A DNA stretch of 64,000 nucleotides from Cryobacterium algoricola (GTDB taxonomy: Bacteria; Actinomycetota; Actinomycetes; Actinomycetales; Microbacteriaceae), in the NCBI RefSeq assembly GCF_004402485.1, contig NZ_SOFG01000027.1, positions 1 to 64,000 of the forward strand. The letters run 5' to 3'. The notes under the pieces are model-generated. The model ran no database searches and was not told where the DNA came from. It saw only the letters and a list, made by a program, of their open reading frames with translations. The translations under genes and the position numbers were made by a program. Position 1 is the stretch's first letter. Each line of letters opens with the position of its first letter. Below are positions 48,348-58,335 of this stretch, one piece after another.

Positions 48348-49232
48348 ATGCAGTTTCCACTCAGCCGCGAGGCGGTGACCCGGTTCGACTACCTCGACGA
48401 GGCCGGGTCCACGAACGACGTGCTCGTCGGCCACGCGTCGGGGGCGGATGCCGCAGGCTGGCCGCACCTGTCGACCGTCGTCACCGACAACCAGACCCGC
48501 GGCAGGGGCAGGCTCGGACGCACCTGGCTCGCACCCACCGGCAAGTCGCTCGCCATCTCGGTGCTGCTGCGCCCGCTCATCGGCACGAGCGCGGGCCAGG
48601 GTGCCCCGCTCCCGGTCGACCGCTTCGGCTGGTTCCCGCTCCTCGCCGGTGCGGCGATGACCATCGCCGTGCGCGCGGAGGTCGAGGCGAGCCTCCTCGT
48701 AGCGGGCACCGCGGCCGGGAGTGCCGCCCCGGGCGGCCCCGACGACGGGGAACACCCCGCTCACGAGGTCACCCTGAAGTGGCCCAACGACGTGCTGATC
48801 GACGGCTACAAGGTGTCCGGCATCCTCTCGGAGCTGCTCCCCGACACCCGTGGCCTCGTGGTCGGCGCGGGCCTCAACCTCTCCCTGGACGAACACGACC
48901 TGCCCACGCTCACTTCGACGTCGCTTCTCCTGGTGACCGGGCGCGCCCCCGGAGCGGATGCGGTGCTCGCCCGCTACCTGACCGAGCTCGCCCGCCTCAC
49001 GGCCGCGTTCCTCGCGGCAGGTGGGGACCCGGTCGCGAGCGGACTCTTCGACACCGTCACGGGGCTGTGCGGCACGCTCGGCTCGATGGTGCGGGTGCAA
49101 CTGCCCGGCGGCGACGACCTCGTCGGGGTCGCGATCGCGCTCGACGAGTCGGGCCGGCTGATCGTGGAAGACCAGGCCACCGGCGAACCGCAGGCCGTCG
49201 CTGCGGGCGATGTGACCCACCTGAGGTATTAA
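48348..49232 (+). CDS. birA: Biotin-[acetyl-CoA-carboxylase] ligase
   Basis: A 294-residue biotin protein ligase lacking the N-terminal DNA-binding domain of E. coli BirA, so it is not itself a repressor. Catalytic motifs are DNQTRGRGRLGRTWLAPTGKSLAISVLLRP (biotinyl-AMP loop) and VTLKWPNDVLIDGYKVSGILSEL, then the C-terminal SH3-like domain (GDDLVGVAIALDESGRLIVED). It biotinylates the carrier Lys of the alpha carboxylase subunit. It is divergent from the carboxyltransferase gene. Confidence 0.95.
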   Translation: MQFPLSREAVTRFDYLDEAGSTNDVLVGHASGADAAGWPHLSTVVTDNQTRGRGRLGRTWLAPTGKSLAISVLLRPLIGTSAGQGAPLPVDRFGWFPLLAGAAMTIAVRAEVEASLLVAGTAAGSAAPGGPDDGEHPAHEVTLKWPNDVLIDGYKVSGILSELLPDTRGLVVGAGLNLSLDEHDLPTLTSTSLLLVTGRAPGADAVLARYLTELARLTAAFLAAGGDPVASGLFDTVTGLCGTLGSMVRVQLPGGDDLVGVAIALDESGRLIVEDQATGEPQAVAAGDVTHLRY

Positions 49233-49239
49233 TAGGGTC

Positions 49240-49800
49240 ATGACGAACAACAGGGGGACGGGCCCGGCAGATCCGGCGGCGCCGACCGAACGGGTCGTGG
49301 CCGCGCTGCGCCCGCACGGCCGCGTGTTGTTCTGGCCGACCCTCGCGCTGCTCGGCGTCTGCACGGCAACCGGGTATTTCTACGGCAACCTCGCGGAGCC
49401 GTGGCAGGACAGCGCCCTGCTCGGTGTCGCTTCCGCGGCGGTCGTGCTGCTCTGGCTGCTGCCGCTCGCGTCCTGGTTGAACCGGCGATACACGATCACG
49501 ACCCGGCGGATCATCTTCCGGCGCGGCTTCTTCGTGCGCACGCGCCAGGAACTGCTGCACAGCCGCGGCTACGACGTGAGCGTGCGGACGACCTGGCTGC
49601 AGACCCTGAGCGGATCAGGCGACGTGATCATCGCCTCGGGCTCCGAACGGCCGCTCGTGCTCAAGGACGTGCCGAACGCGACTCTGGTGCAGCGCGTGCT
49701 GCACGACCTCATCGAACAGTCGCAGACCGGGTTCGATTCGCGGCGGCGCGAGGAATCAGCGTTCGCTGCCGACCAGACGACCATCTGGAATGGTCGCTAG
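49240..49800 (+). CDS. PH-domain (DUF304-type) membrane protein
   Basis: A 186-residue protein with two membrane helices (about 25-45 and 55-75) and a bacterial PH-like domain (NRRYTITTRRIIFRRGFFVRTRQELLHSRGYDVSVRTTWLQTLSGSGDVIIAS). Its function is unknown. It begins seven bases after birA and is probably cotranscribed. AGGG lies just before the ATG. Its last 45 bases overlap the convergent GtrA gene. Confidence 0.85.
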   Translation: MTNNRGTGPADPAAPTERVVAALRPHGRVLFWPTLALLGVCTATGYFYGNLAEPWQDSALLGVASAAVVLLWLLPLASWLNRRYTITTRRIIFRRGFFVRTRQELLHSRGYDVSVRTTWLQTLSGSGDVIIASGSERPLVLKDVPNATLVQRVLHDLIEQSQTGFDSRRREESAFAADQTTIWNGR

Positions 49801-50280
49801 GCTCGCCGTGACCGGAGCGACAATGCGACGGTGCGGGGCGAAGACCCAGTAGCGGTAGAGCACGAAGCGGAAGATCGCGCCGAGGATGAGGCCGATCACG
49901 TTCGAGGAGATGTTGTCGGCGACGACGCTCGTGTGGCCGAGCACGTAGTGGCTCACCCACAGGCAGGCGAGGCCGATGCCCATGCCGACGAGGCTGACGG
50001 CGAAGAATTCGATGCCCTCGCGGAGGGTCTGCGACTGGCGGTTCTTACCGAAGGTCCAGTAGCGGTTGCCGATCCAGTTCACGGCGATCGCGAGGATGGT
50101 CGAGACGACCTTGGCGTAGATCGGCCCGGCGTGGACCAGGTGCGGATCGAAGACCGTGGTGCGGAGCAGATTGAACACCGAGAAGTCGACGGCGAAGCCG
50201 ACGAGCCCCACGGCGCCGAAGCTTGCGATCTGAATCGCGAGTGCGACGAGCCGTGCTGATTTTCCCGAGGTAATCGGCAT
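49756..50280 (-). CDS. GtrA-family membrane protein
   Basis: A 174-residue protein with four membrane helices and the GtrA pattern: IASFGAVGLVGFAVDFSVFNLLR, AKVVSTILAIAVNWIGNRYWTFG, FFAVSLVGMGIGLACLWVSHYVLG, VIGLILGAIFRFVLYRYWVF. GtrA proteins are thought to move polyprenyl-linked sugars across the membrane. ATG 50280 is chosen over 50322 because the domain starts close behind it. The 3' end overlaps the PH-domain gene by 45 bases. It is divergent from purK. Confidence 0.88.
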   Translation of the reverse strand: MPITSGKSARLVALAIQIASFGAVGLVGFAVDFSVFNLLRTTVFDPHLVHAGPIYAKVVSTILAIAVNWIGNRYWTFGKNRQSQTLREGIEFFAVSLVGMGIGLACLWVSHYVLGHTSVVADNISSNVIGLILGAIFRFVLYRYWVFAPHRRIVAPVTASLATIPDGRLVGSER

Positions 50281-50402
50281 ACATCCATCCGGTCTATGGG
50301 CGAAGATAGAACAACAATCCACGAGTCTACGGCGCAGCTGCCGCTTCAGACTGAAAATTGGTGCGTCCGAAAATGAAGGGTCGCACAGAAATCGGTGATG
50401 AA

Positions 50403-51539
50403 ATGAGCACGACAGTCGGCGTAATCGGGGGCGGCCAGCTGGCCAGGATGTTGATTCCCGCGGCGGTGAACCTCGGGATCGACCTGCGCGTCCTGGCCGA
50501 AGCCGACGGGATGTCCGCGGGTCTCGCCGCGAGCATGGTGGGCGACTATCGCGATTTCGACACGGTCCTCGCCTTCGCCGAGACCGTCGACGTGATCACC
50601 TTCGACCACGAGCACGTTCCGCAGTCCGTGCTCCGCGAGCTCGTCGCCCGCGGGGTCACCGTGCGCCCGGGGCCGGAGGCCCTCGTCTTCGCCCAGGACA
50701 AGATCGAGATGCGTCGGCGCCTCGGCGAGCTCGGCCTGCCGGTCCCCGACTGGGCAGCGGTCGAGAACCCGACCGAGCTCGCCGCCTTCATCGCCGAACA
50801 CGGCGGCCGTGCCGTCGTCAAGACGCCGCGCGGCGGCTACGACGGCAAGGGCGTCCGCGTGGTCACGCACAAGCACGAGGTCGACGACTGGTTCACCGCA
50901 CTCGCCGAAGACGCCAACGGCGGTGCCCTCCTGGTCGAGGAGCACGTGCCGTATACCCGCGAGCTCGCCCAGCTCGTGGCCAGGCGACCGTCCGGCCAGG
51001 TCGCCGTGTGGCCCGTCGTCGAGACCGTGCAGCGCGACGGAGTCTGCGCCGAGGTGATCGCGCCGGCCCCCCTGTCGAGCGGACGCCTCGCCGCGGTGGC
51101 CGCCGACATCGCCACGCGCGTCGCCGAGGGCATCGGCGTGTGCGGCGTGATGGCCGTCGAACTCTTCCAGACGATGGATGAGCGCCTCCTGATCAACGAA
51201 CTGGCGATGCGCCCGCACAACAGCGGCCACTGGTCGATCGAAGGATCGACCACGAGCCAGTTCGAGCAGCACCTGCGTGCCGTCCTCGATCTCCCGCTCG
51301 GTGCGACCACGCCGCGCGACGAGTGGTCGGTGATGGTGAATATCCTCGGTGGGCCCGCGGAGGGCACTCTTTTCGATCGGTACCCGGCCGCTTTCGCCGC
51401 GCATCCGTCGGCCAAGGTGCACAACTATGGGAAGGATCCGCGAATCGGCCGCAAGGTCGGCCACGTCACCGTGGGCGGGGCGGATCTGGACGACGTCGCC
51501 TACGAAGCGCGTGCCACTGCGGCGTTTTTTCAGGACTGA
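50403..51539 (+). CDS. purK: 5-(carboxyamino)imidazole ribonucleotide synthase
   Basis: PurK carboxylates AIR with ATP and bicarbonate in purine synthesis. The 378-residue ATP-grasp protein begins [23 protein letters not shown]. Later motifs are [69 protein letters not shown] and VNILGG. ATG 50403 is chosen because the nucleotide fold starts there; ATG 50358 in frame would add 15 residues. It precedes purE by 17 bases. Confidence 0.96.
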   Translation: MSTTVGVIGGGQLARMLIPAAVNLGIDLRVLAEADGMSAGLAASMVGDYRDFDTVLAFAETVDVITFDHEHVPQSVLRELVARGVTVRPGPEALVFAQDKIEMRRRLGELGLPVPDWAAVENPTELAAFIAEHGGRAVVKTPRGGYDGKGVRVVTHKHEVDDWFTALAEDANGGALLVEEHVPYTRELAQLVARRPSGQVAVWPVVETVQRDGVCAEVIAPAPLSSGRLAAVAADIATRVAEGIGVCGVMAVELFQTMDERLLINELAMRPHNSGHWSIEGSTTSQFEQHLRAVLDLPLGATTPRDEWSVMVNILGGPAEGTLFDRYPAAFAAHPSAKVHNYGKDPRIGRKVGHVTVGGADLDDVAYEARATAAFFQD

Positions 51540-51543
51540 CACC

Positions 51544-51549
51544 TAAGAT
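51544..51549 (+). promoter_or_regulatory. -10 box of leaderless purE promoter
   Basis: TAAGAT seven bases before the GTG at 51557, immediately after the purK stop. purE may be read both with purK and from here. Confidence 0.45.
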
Positions 51550-51556
51550 CGACTGC

Positions 51557-52111
51557 GTGCCCGAGAACCCCATAGCAACCATCCCGCTGTCGGAGAACCG
51601 AGAAACGCCCCCGGCGCCGCGTGCGCCGCTCGTCGGCGTCGTGATGGGCTCCGATTCCGACTGGCCGGTTATGAGCGACGCCGCGCAGCTCCTGCGCGAC
51701 TTCGGGGTCGACTACGAAGTGCAGGTCGTGTCCGCGCACCGCACACCGAAGAAGATGATCGCCTACGGCGAAGATGCCCACGGGCGCGGCCTCAAGGTCA
51801 TCATCGCCGGCGCCGGCGGTGCAGCGCACCTCCCCGGCATGCTCGCGGCCGTCACCGCGCTTCCGGTCGTCGGCGTTCCCGTTCCGCTCAGCCGGCTCGA
51901 CGGTCTCGACTCCCTCCTTTCCATCGTGCAGATGCCGGCCGGAGTGCCCGTCGCGACCGTTTCCATCGGTGGGGCCCGTAACGCGGCGCTTATCGCCGTG
52001 AAGATCCTGGCCCTGTCCGACACCGACCTGCACGACCAGCTCGTCGCCTACGCCGCGGGCCTCGCCGCGCAGGTCGAACAGAAGAATTCGGATCTCCAAG
52101 CCACGCTATGA
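51557..52111 (+). CDS. purE: N5-carboxyaminoimidazole ribonucleotide mutase
   Basis: PurE moves the carboxyl group made by PurK to carbon, giving CAIR. It is 184 residues with a Pro-rich leader of about 23. The class I signature is [20 protein letters not shown]; also [45 protein letters not shown] and [22 protein letters not shown]. The GTG start at 51557 has no ribosome binding site. The LCP gene overlaps its stop (ATGA). Confidence 0.96.
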   Translation: MPENPIATIPLSENRETPPAPRAPLVGVVMGSDSDWPVMSDAAQLLRDFGVDYEVQVVSAHRTPKKMIAYGEDAHGRGLKVIIAGAGGAAHLPGMLAAVTALPVVGVPVPLSRLDGLDSLLSIVQMPAGVPVATVSIGGARNAALIAVKILALSDTDLHDQLVAYAAGLAAQVEQKNSDLQATL

Positions 52112-53469
52112 GCATCGCCGCCAACCCGATCAGGAACCCGGAATCCGGGTCAGCCCGTGTGATGACCAAACGGGCCTGGTGGCTCGTCCTGCTGAACGTC
52201 GTCCTGCCCGGTTCGGCGCAGGTGCTTGCCGGGAGTCGTCGCCTCGGCCGTTTCGGCTTGCGCTGCACGTTCACCCTGATCGGCCTCGTCGTGATCGTGG
52301 GGCTCGTCTACCTGTTCTGGCCCGAGGTCGTGCTCACCGCCTTCACCAACTCGATCGGGCTCTGGGTCGCCGCGGCGGTGCTGGTGTTCTACGGCATCGT
52401 CTGGGTCGTGCTCACGCTCGACACGCTCCGGCTCGTCCGCCTCGTCAAGGCGGGCCCCGGCGCCCGCCCGCTCATCGCCGGTTTCGCGACCGTGCTCATG
52501 GTCGTCCTCGCCGGCACGGCCGGCTACGGCGCATACGTCGCCGCGACCGCGAGCGATTTCCTCTCCTCGGTCTTCGTGACCGGGCCGACCGTCCCCCCGG
52601 TCGACGGGCGCTACAACATCATGCTCCTCGGCGGCGACGCCGGGGCCGACCGGGACGGTCTCCGCCCGGACAGTATCACCGTGGCGAGCATCGACGCCAC
52701 CACGGGCCAGGTCACCATGATCGGCCTGCCCCGCGACCTCGAGGACGTGCCATTCGTGGCCGGCTCCCCGATGGCCGCTGTGTACCCCAGAGGCTATGGC
52801 GCCGTCGACGGATGCGAAGTCAACCCCTGCAAGCTCAACTCGATCTACACGGAGGTCGAGCTGAAGAGCCCGGAGATGTATCCGAAGGCCATCGACGCCG
52901 GCAGCGAGCCCGGCATCGAAGGCATGCGGGACGCCGCGGAGGGCATCACCGGTCTGACCATCCAGTACTACGGCCTCATCGACATGCAGGGCTTCTCCGA
53001 GCTCATCGACGCCCTCGGCGGAGTCGACATCAACGTGACCGAACGCGTGCCCGTGCACACAGACGACACCTTCACCACCGTGCTGTTCTGGTTCGAGCCG
53101 GGCATGCAGCACATGGACGGCTACCATGCCCTCTGGTACGCCCGGTCGCGGCACGGCACGAGCGACTTCAGCCGCATGGAGCGCCAGCACCAGCTTCAGG
53201 AGGCGATCCTCGCCCAGGCCAGCCCCGCGAACGTGCTCGCGAAGTTCGAGTCCGTGGCCTCTGCCGGGTCCCAGGTCGTGAAGACCGATATCCCGCAGAG
53301 CATGCTCGGCTACTTCGTGACGCTCGCCGCCAAGTCCAAGACGCACCCGATCAACACGGTCGAACTGACGCCGGCGAACAACGTCGACCAGGAGAATCCC
53401 GACTTCGACCAGATCAGGTCCCTGATCTCAGCGGCCCTCACCCCGGCCACGGCGACGCCCACCCCCTAG
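52108..53469 (+). CDS. LytR-CpsA-Psr (LCP) family glycopolymer transferase
   Basis: A 453-residue membrane-anchored enzyme that attaches lipid-linked glycopolymers to peptidoglycan. Three or four hydrophobic segments lie between about 15 and 155. The extracellular LCP domain follows: [88 protein letters not shown], with the conserved Arg/Asp pyrophosphate-binding residues. It is translationally coupled to purE, an unrelated gene, so the pairing is probably only positional. It may serve the rhamnose-containing polymer encoded further on. Confidence 0.92.
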   Translation: MSIAANPIRNPESGSARVMTKRAWWLVLLNVVLPGSAQVLAGSRRLGRFGLRCTFTLIGLVVIVGLVYLFWPEVVLTAFTNSIGLWVAAAVLVFYGIVWVVLTLDTLRLVRLVKAGPGARPLIAGFATVLMVVLAGTAGYGAYVAATASDFLSSVFVTGPTVPPVDGRYNIMLLGGDAGADRDGLRPDSITVASIDATTGQVTMIGLPRDLEDVPFVAGSPMAAVYPRGYGAVDGCEVNPCKLNSIYTEVELKSPEMYPKAIDAGSEPGIEGMRDAAEGITGLTIQYYGLIDMQGFSELIDALGGVDINVTERVPVHTDDTFTTVLFWFEPGMQHMDGYHALWYARSRHGTSDFSRMERQHQLQEAILAQASPANVLAKFESVASAGSQVVKTDIPQSMLGYFVTLAAKSKTHPINTVELTPANNVDQENPDFDQIRSLISAALTPATATPTP

Positions 53470-53508
53470 CGGTATCCACTCCCCAGTAGACGGGGCGAGG
53501 ATGGAGGT

Positions 53509-54624
53509 ATGAACCGCTCAGACCTCGCCCGCGATCGCTACATGCTCACCGGACGACTGGCCCGGCGGGGCTACGACTGGTGGTGGCACTCCTTCACCGG
53601 CCGCCACGCCGTGACCGGCGAGGAGCGGGTGTTCTTCGTCGAGTACTTCGTGATCAACCCGGCAGTCTCGCCGGGCGTCACCACCTTCGGCCAGCCGCCG
53701 GTCAGCGAGATCCCGTCCTATGTAATGCTCAAGGCCGGGTCGTGGGGCGCGGGCGGCCGGGGAAAGCAACTGCACGCGTTCTTCCCCGTTTCCGAGGCAC
53801 GGATCTCGTCCGACCCACTCTCCGTCGAGGTCGGAACCGCGCGGCTCACCGAGACGCACGCCGCCGGCGACGTGAGCGTGACAGCGGATGCTGCCGCGCA
53901 GCATCCCGAGTACATGAGCGACAGCGGTCGGATGAGCTGGGACCTCGCGATCGACAAGCGGCTCGCCCTGAACGTCGGCTACGGGGCCTCGGCGTTCTTC
54001 CGGCGGCTGAACGCGTTCACGATGTTCTGGCATGCCGAGGGGATGAAGACCCTCTACCGCGGAACGGTCACGATCGACGGCGAGACCTACCTGGTCACGC
54101 CGGAGACCTCGTACGGCTATGCCGACAAGAACTGGGGCTCCGACTTCACCAATCCGTGGGTGTGGCTGGCCAGCAGCAACCTGACCCGGCGATCCACCGG
54201 CGAGCAGCTGCTCGACTCGGCGATCGACATCGGCGGCGGCCGGCCCCAGGTCGTCGGGGTGCCGATCGGGCGCAGGCTGATCGTCGGCTTCCACCACGAC
54301 GGCATCGACTACGACTTCAACTTCTCCCGTTTCTGGACGCGCAGCACCACGGCCTTCGACTGCAGCGAGACCGATACCGAGATCGTCTGGCACGTCACCG
54401 CCGAGAATCCGAGCCACGCCCTGACCGTCGACGTCCGCTGTGCCAAGGACGAGATGCTGCTCGTGAACTATGAGGCCCCCGACGGTGTCAAACGGCACAC
54501 CCGGCTGTGGAACGGCGGTACCGGAACGGGCCGCATTCGCCTCTATGCGAAGACGCGCGGCACCCGCACCCTCATCGACGACATCGACATGCGCAACACC
54601 GGCTGCGAGTACGGCGCCTACTGA
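53509..54624 (+). CDS. Tocopherol-cyclase-like protein
   Basis: A 371-residue protein resembling the bacterial members of the tocopherol cyclase family (a lipocalin-like two-domain fold). Recognisable pieces are YDWWWHSFTGRHAVTGEERVFFVEYFVINP, FRRLNAFTMFWHAEGMKTLYRGTVTIDGETYLVTPETSYGYADKNWGSDFTNPWVWLASSNL, and a C-terminal beta-rich part. Many distant relatives have no known activity, and no other tocopherol genes are nearby, so a role in cyclising a quinone or in lipid binding is only a guess. GGAGGT precedes the ATG at 53509. Confidence 0.7.
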   Translation: MNRSDLARDRYMLTGRLARRGYDWWWHSFTGRHAVTGEERVFFVEYFVINPAVSPGVTTFGQPPVSEIPSYVMLKAGSWGAGGRGKQLHAFFPVSEARISSDPLSVEVGTARLTETHAAGDVSVTADAAAQHPEYMSDSGRMSWDLAIDKRLALNVGYGASAFFRRLNAFTMFWHAEGMKTLYRGTVTIDGETYLVTPETSYGYADKNWGSDFTNPWVWLASSNLTRRSTGEQLLDSAIDIGGGRPQVVGVPIGRRLIVGFHHDGIDYDFNFSRFWTRSTTAFDCSETDTEIVWHVTAENPSHALTVDVRCAKDEMLLVNYEAPDGVKRHTRLWNGGTGTGRIRLYAKTRGTRTLIDDIDMRNTGCEYGAY

Positions 54625-54667
54625 GGCCGTTCAGTCGACTACCCCGAGCGGATGCCCGCGCCGCGCC

Positions 54668-55813
54668 CTACAGGTCAGCGTGCAGCTGCCAGACCCGCTC
54701 GGCCGAGTCTCGCCAGCTGAAGGCCTTCGCCCGGTCGCTGCCGTAGATACGCAACCGCTGGACGAGGGCGCGGTCGGTCAGTACCCGCCCGATGGCCTCG
54801 GCCAGGCGTTCGGGGTACCCGGCGGCATCCTCGCGCTCGACGACGAGACCGGCGTCGCCGCCCGCCTCGAGAAGGGCGGGGGCGTCGGAGTGCACGACCG
54901 GGGTACCGAGGTGGAAACCCTGGATGATCGGCAGCGCGAAGCCTTCTTCGAGGCTCGGGAAAACGAGAACGCTCGCGCGGGAGATCACGACGGCGAGTTC
55001 CTCGTCGGTGAGTCCGGGCATCGCCCGGACCCGGCCCGGCGTGAGCCCGGCCTCCTCGGCGACGTAGCCGAGATCGACTTCACCCCAGGTGTCCGGGCCG
55101 ACGACGATGAGGGGCAGGTCGGAGGCGCCGGGCAGGCCGAGGGCGGTGATGAGCGCGGTGACGCCCTTCCTCGGTTCCAGGGTGCCGACGGTGACGATGT
55201 ATTCGGACGGCAGATCGAGGGCCGTGGCGAGGAGTTCGGTGGCCGAGGAGTTGGACGGCAGGCGGAAGCCCGTGCCGACGGCGCCGCCGATGACGCGCAC
55301 CCGGTCGCCGAGGTTGACGATCTCGGCGAGCTGCGCGGCGACGGCGTGGCTCGGGACGACGATCGCGTCGGCGTGCTTCCGCGCCCGCTTCATGCGCGCC
55401 TTGGTCCAGGCGACGGTCGTGGGGGTGAGAGCCTCCGGATGCGTCCACGCGAGCACGTCGTGCACGGTCACGGCGACCTGGGTGTGGTCGTTCTGCCGGT
55501 CGTGGCGGCGCAGCGGCGCCATCAGGCCCGGTGCGTGGATCATGCCGGGACCGGGGGAGGTCGTCACGCCGAGCTGCCAGGCCGCGGCGAGCTCGCGACG
55601 GGGGAGCGCTGTCTTGTACAGGCCGGCGAGCCCGGGCAGGGCTTCCTCGATCGCCGCATACTGTTCGGGTTGTGACGCGGAGACGATCCCTTCGACTTCG
55701 CAGTTGAGGGGAGCGCTCGCGATGAGCGCTCGGGTCAGTTCCTCGGTGTATCGACCGATTCCGCCGGGAACCGGCGCGATCATCTGGTCGACGATAACCC
55801 GCAGTGTGATCAT
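54668..55813 (-). CDS. Family 4 glycosyltransferase
   Basis: A 381-residue GT-B enzyme. It starts LRVIVDQMIAPVPGGIGRYTEELTRAL and has VTVHDVLAWTHPEAL, the donor site YIVTVGTLEPRKGVTALITAL and the EX7E motif FPSLEEGFALPIIQGFHLGTPVV. Related proteins are mannosyl- or rhamnosyltransferases of O-antigen and cell-wall glycan synthesis. Its ATG at 55813 overlaps the rmlD stop (ATGA), so it is the third gene of rmlB-rmlD-GT and probably uses dTDP-rhamnose or another sugar of the same polymer. Confidence 0.9.
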   Translation of the reverse strand: MITLRVIVDQMIAPVPGGIGRYTEELTRALIASAPLNCEVEGIVSASQPEQYAAIEEALPGLAGLYKTALPRRELAAAWQLGVTTSPGPGMIHAPGLMAPLRRHDRQNDHTQVAVTVHDVLAWTHPEALTPTTVAWTKARMKRARKHADAIVVPSHAVAAQLAEIVNLGDRVRVIGGAVGTGFRLPSNSSATELLATALDLPSEYIVTVGTLEPRKGVTALITALGLPGASDLPLIVVGPDTWGEVDLGYVAEEAGLTPGRVRAMPGLTDEELAVVISRASVLVFPSLEEGFALPIIQGFHLGTPVVHSDAPALLEAGGDAGLVVEREDAAGYPERLAEAIGRVLTDRALVQRLRIYGSDRAKAFSWRDSAERVWQLHADL

Positions 55814-56664
55814 GCGGTTTCGAGGGCGCCTTCGGTCACGGCCTGGGCGAGGGCGTCGTGCCAGTCGCGCATGGGGGCGAGTCCGGCGGTGGCCCAGGCG
55901 TTGTGGCCGAGGACGGAGTACGCCGGGCGGGGTGCTGGACGGACGAACGAGGCCCCGTCGGTCGGGTGCACGCGAGCGGGGTCGAGGCCGTTTGCGGTGA
56001 GGACGGCCTGAGCGAAGCCGAACCAGCTGGTGACTCCGGAGTTGGTGCCGTGGTAGATCCCGGCCGGGGCGTCCGCGTCCAGGAGCGCGACGATCTGCTC
56101 CGCGAGGTCGACGGTCCACGTGGGCTGGCCGACCTGGTCTTCGACGACGGCCAGGGTGTCGCGGGTCGCGGCGAGTTTCAGCATGGTCTTGGGGAAGTTG
56201 GGGCCGTTCTTCCCGTAGAGCCACGCGGTGCGCACGATGTAGGTCCGGCCGGGGTTCTCCGCGAGCACGAATTCCTCGCCGGCGGCCTTGGTGCGCCCGT
56301 ACGCGGAGAGGGGCGCGGCCGGCGCGTCCTCCGGGTAGGGGGAGGTGGCGTTGCCCGCGAAGACGTAGTCGGTGGAGATCTGCACCAGGCGCGCGCCCGT
56401 CGCTTTCGCGGCCCGGGCGAGGTTCCGCGGTCCGATCGCGTTCAGCAGGTACGCGGCGTCCTCGTTCGTTTCGGCGTCGTCGACTTTCGTGTACGCGGCC
56501 GCGTTGATCACCACGTCGAACCCGGTCACGGCAGCCTGAACGGCGGCCTCGTCGGTGATGTCGAGTTCGGTGCGGTCGAACGCGGTCACGTCCCGCCCGG
56601 TCAGGGCGTTCTGCAGGTCGCGGCCGAGCATCCCGGCAGCACCGGTGATCAGGTAGCGGGTCAT
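55810..56664 (-). CDS. rmlD: dTDP-4-dehydrorhamnose reductase
   Basis: Last step of dTDP-L-rhamnose synthesis. The 284-residue SDR protein begins MTRYLITGAAGMLGRDLQNAL with the NAD(P) loop. VVINAAAYTKVDDAE, QISTDYVFAGN and the catalytic SAYGRTKAAGE (Tyr/Lys) follow, then DQVGQPTWTVDLAEQI. ATG 56664 overlaps the rmlB stop (ATGA). An in-frame start at 56724 would lie inside rmlB and is rejected. Confidence 0.95.
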   Translation of the reverse strand: MTRYLITGAAGMLGRDLQNALTGRDVTAFDRTELDITDEAAVQAAVTGFDVVINAAAYTKVDDAETNEDAAYLLNAIGPRNLARAAKATGARLVQISTDYVFAGNATSPYPEDAPAAPLSAYGRTKAAGEEFVLAENPGRTYIVRTAWLYGKNGPNFPKTMLKLAATRDTLAVVEDQVGQPTWTVDLAEQIVALLDADAPAGIYHGTNSGVTSWFGFAQAVLTANGLDPARVHPTDGASFVRPAPRPAYSVLGHNAWATAGLAPMRDWHDALAQAVTEGALETA

Positions 56665-57650
56665 GAGCCCAGGGCCGCGCGGGCCTTGAGAGGTTCCCAC
56701 CAGGCTCGGTTGTCGCGGTACCACTGCACGACGTCGGCGAGGCCCTTCTCGAAGGGGACCTGGGGGGCGTAGCCGAGTTCGGCCTGGATCTTTCCGATGT
56801 CCACCGAGTAGCGCAGGTCATGGCCGAGACGGTCGGCGACCCGGTCCACGTAGGACCAGTCCTTGCCGGTGGAGTCCAACAGCAACTGGGTGAGCTCCAG
56901 GTTGGTCAGTTCGGTGCCGCCGCCGATGTTGTAGATCTCGCCGGCGCGACCGCCGACGAGGACCATCGCGATCGCACGGGTGTGGTCGTCCACGTGCAAC
57001 CAGTCGCGGATGTTGTTGCCCGCCCCATACAGAGGAACGTGCTTGTCATCGATCAGGTTCGTCACGAACAGCGGGATGACCTTCTCGGGGAAGTGATACG
57101 GGCCGTAGTTGTTCGAGCAGCGCGTGATCGACACGTTCAGGCCGTGAGTGCGGTGGTACGAGCGGGCGAGCAGGTCACTGCCGGCCTTGGAGGCGGAATA
57201 CGGGGAGTTGGGTTCCAGGGCGCGTTCCTCGTTCCAGGAGCCCTCCGCGATCGACCCGTAGACCTCGTCCGTGGACACGTGCACGAACCGGGCCAGGTTG
57301 TGGCGGAGCGCCGCGTCCAGGAGCTGCTGGGTGCCGAGGACATTGGTCTCGACGAAGATGGAGGCGTCGCGCACGGACCGGTCCACGTGGGACTCGGCCG
57401 CGAAGTGCACGACCGCGTCCAGGGACGGGAAGATCGTGTCGAGCAGGGCCGCGTCACGGATGTCGCCGTGCACGAAGGAATACCGGGGCGAATCGGCGAT
57501 CGGCGCGAGGTTGGCGAGGTTGCCCGAATACGTCAGAGCGTCCAGGACGACGACCTCGGCCCCCTCCAGACCCGGGTACGCGTCTTCAATGGTGCGACGA
57601 ACAAAGTTGGAGCCGATGAAACCGGCGCCGCCGGTAACGAGGATCTTCAT
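56661..57650 (-). CDS. rmlB: dTDP-glucose 4,6-dehydratase
   Basis: Second step of dTDP-rhamnose synthesis. This 329-residue extended SDR begins MKILVTGGAGFIGSNFVRR. Other motifs are VVHFAAESHVDRSV, FVHVSTDEVYGSI, the catalytic YSASKAGSDLLARSY, SNNYGPYHFPEKVIPLF and RDWLHVDDHTRAI. ATG 57650 is chosen because the nucleotide fold starts at once. It heads the minus-strand operon and is divergent from rmlC. Confidence 0.96.
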   Translation of the reverse strand: MKILVTGGAGFIGSNFVRRTIEDAYPGLEGAEVVVLDALTYSGNLANLAPIADSPRYSFVHGDIRDAALLDTIFPSLDAVVHFAAESHVDRSVRDASIFVETNVLGTQQLLDAALRHNLARFVHVSTDEVYGSIAEGSWNEERALEPNSPYSASKAGSDLLARSYHRTHGLNVSITRCSNNYGPYHFPEKVIPLFVTNLIDDKHVPLYGAGNNIRDWLHVDDHTRAIAMVLVGGRAGEIYNIGGGTELTNLELTQLLLDSTGKDWSYVDRVADRLGHDLRYSVDIGKIQAELGYAPQVPFEKGLADVVQWYRDNRAWWEPLKARAALGS

Positions 57651-57711
57651 ATAAAGAGTGACCATTCCGTTAGCTGAAAGTATCGCTTCAATGCTACCGG
57701 TACCCGCTTGG

Positions 57712-57717
57712 TAGACT
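57712..57717 (+). promoter_or_regulatory. -10 box of leaderless rmlC promoter
   Basis: TAGACT seven bases before the GTG at 57725. Confidence 0.55.
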
Positions 57718-57724
57718 TCTGCGC

Positions 57725-58333
57725 GTGCAGATCCGCGAACTCTCGATCCCCGATTCCTATGAGATCACTCCGAAGCAGTTCGGTGACGATCGGGGGGTAT
57801 TCCTGGAATGGGGCAGGTTCGACCGCCTCGAGGAGTCGATCGGACACAAGCTCAACGTGGTCCAGGCGAACACGAGTGTCTCCAAGCGTGGGTCGGTACG
57901 CGGCATCCATTTCGCGGACATTCCGCCGAGCCAGGCCAAGTACGTGACCGCGACCTATGGCGCCGTCCTCGACTACGTCATCGACATCCGGGTCGGCTCA
58001 CCGACGTTCGGCCAGTGGGACACCGTGCTCCTGGACGATACCGACCGGAAGGCCGTGTACATCGCCGAGGGCCTCGGGCACTGCTTCGTCGCCCTGACCG
58101 ACAACGCCACCGTCAGCTACCTCGTCACGGCACCGTTCAACCCGGGCCGCGAACACGGCATCAACCCCCTCGACACCGACATCGGACTGGTCTTCCCACC
58201 CGAGGCCGGCGAGCTCCTGCTTTCCCCGAAAGACACCGACGCCCCCGGACTGGCCGAGTCCGCCGCGAACGGGCTTCTCCCGACCTGGGCGGACGCGCAA
58301 GCGTTCTACGCGGCACTGAACGAAGGACACTGA
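57725..58333 (+). CDS. rmlC: dTDP-4-dehydrorhamnose 3,5-epimerase
   Basis: Third step of dTDP-rhamnose synthesis. This 202-residue cupin has [23 protein letters not shown], the catalytic His in [43 protein letters not shown], and [39 protein letters not shown] with the active-site Tyr region. The length is normal. rmlA follows after two bases. The usual rml order is split here into divergent rmlBD and rmlCA pairs. Confidence 0.95.
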   Translation: MQIRELSIPDSYEITPKQFGDDRGVFLEWGRFDRLEESIGHKLNVVQANTSVSKRGSVRGIHFADIPPSQAKYVTATYGAVLDYVIDIRVGSPTFGQWDTVLLDDTDRKAVYIAEGLGHCFVALTDNATVSYLVTAPFNPGREHGINPLDTDIGLVFPPEAGELLLSPKDTDAPGLAESAANGLLPTWADAQAFYAALNEGH

Positions 58334-58335
58334 CC

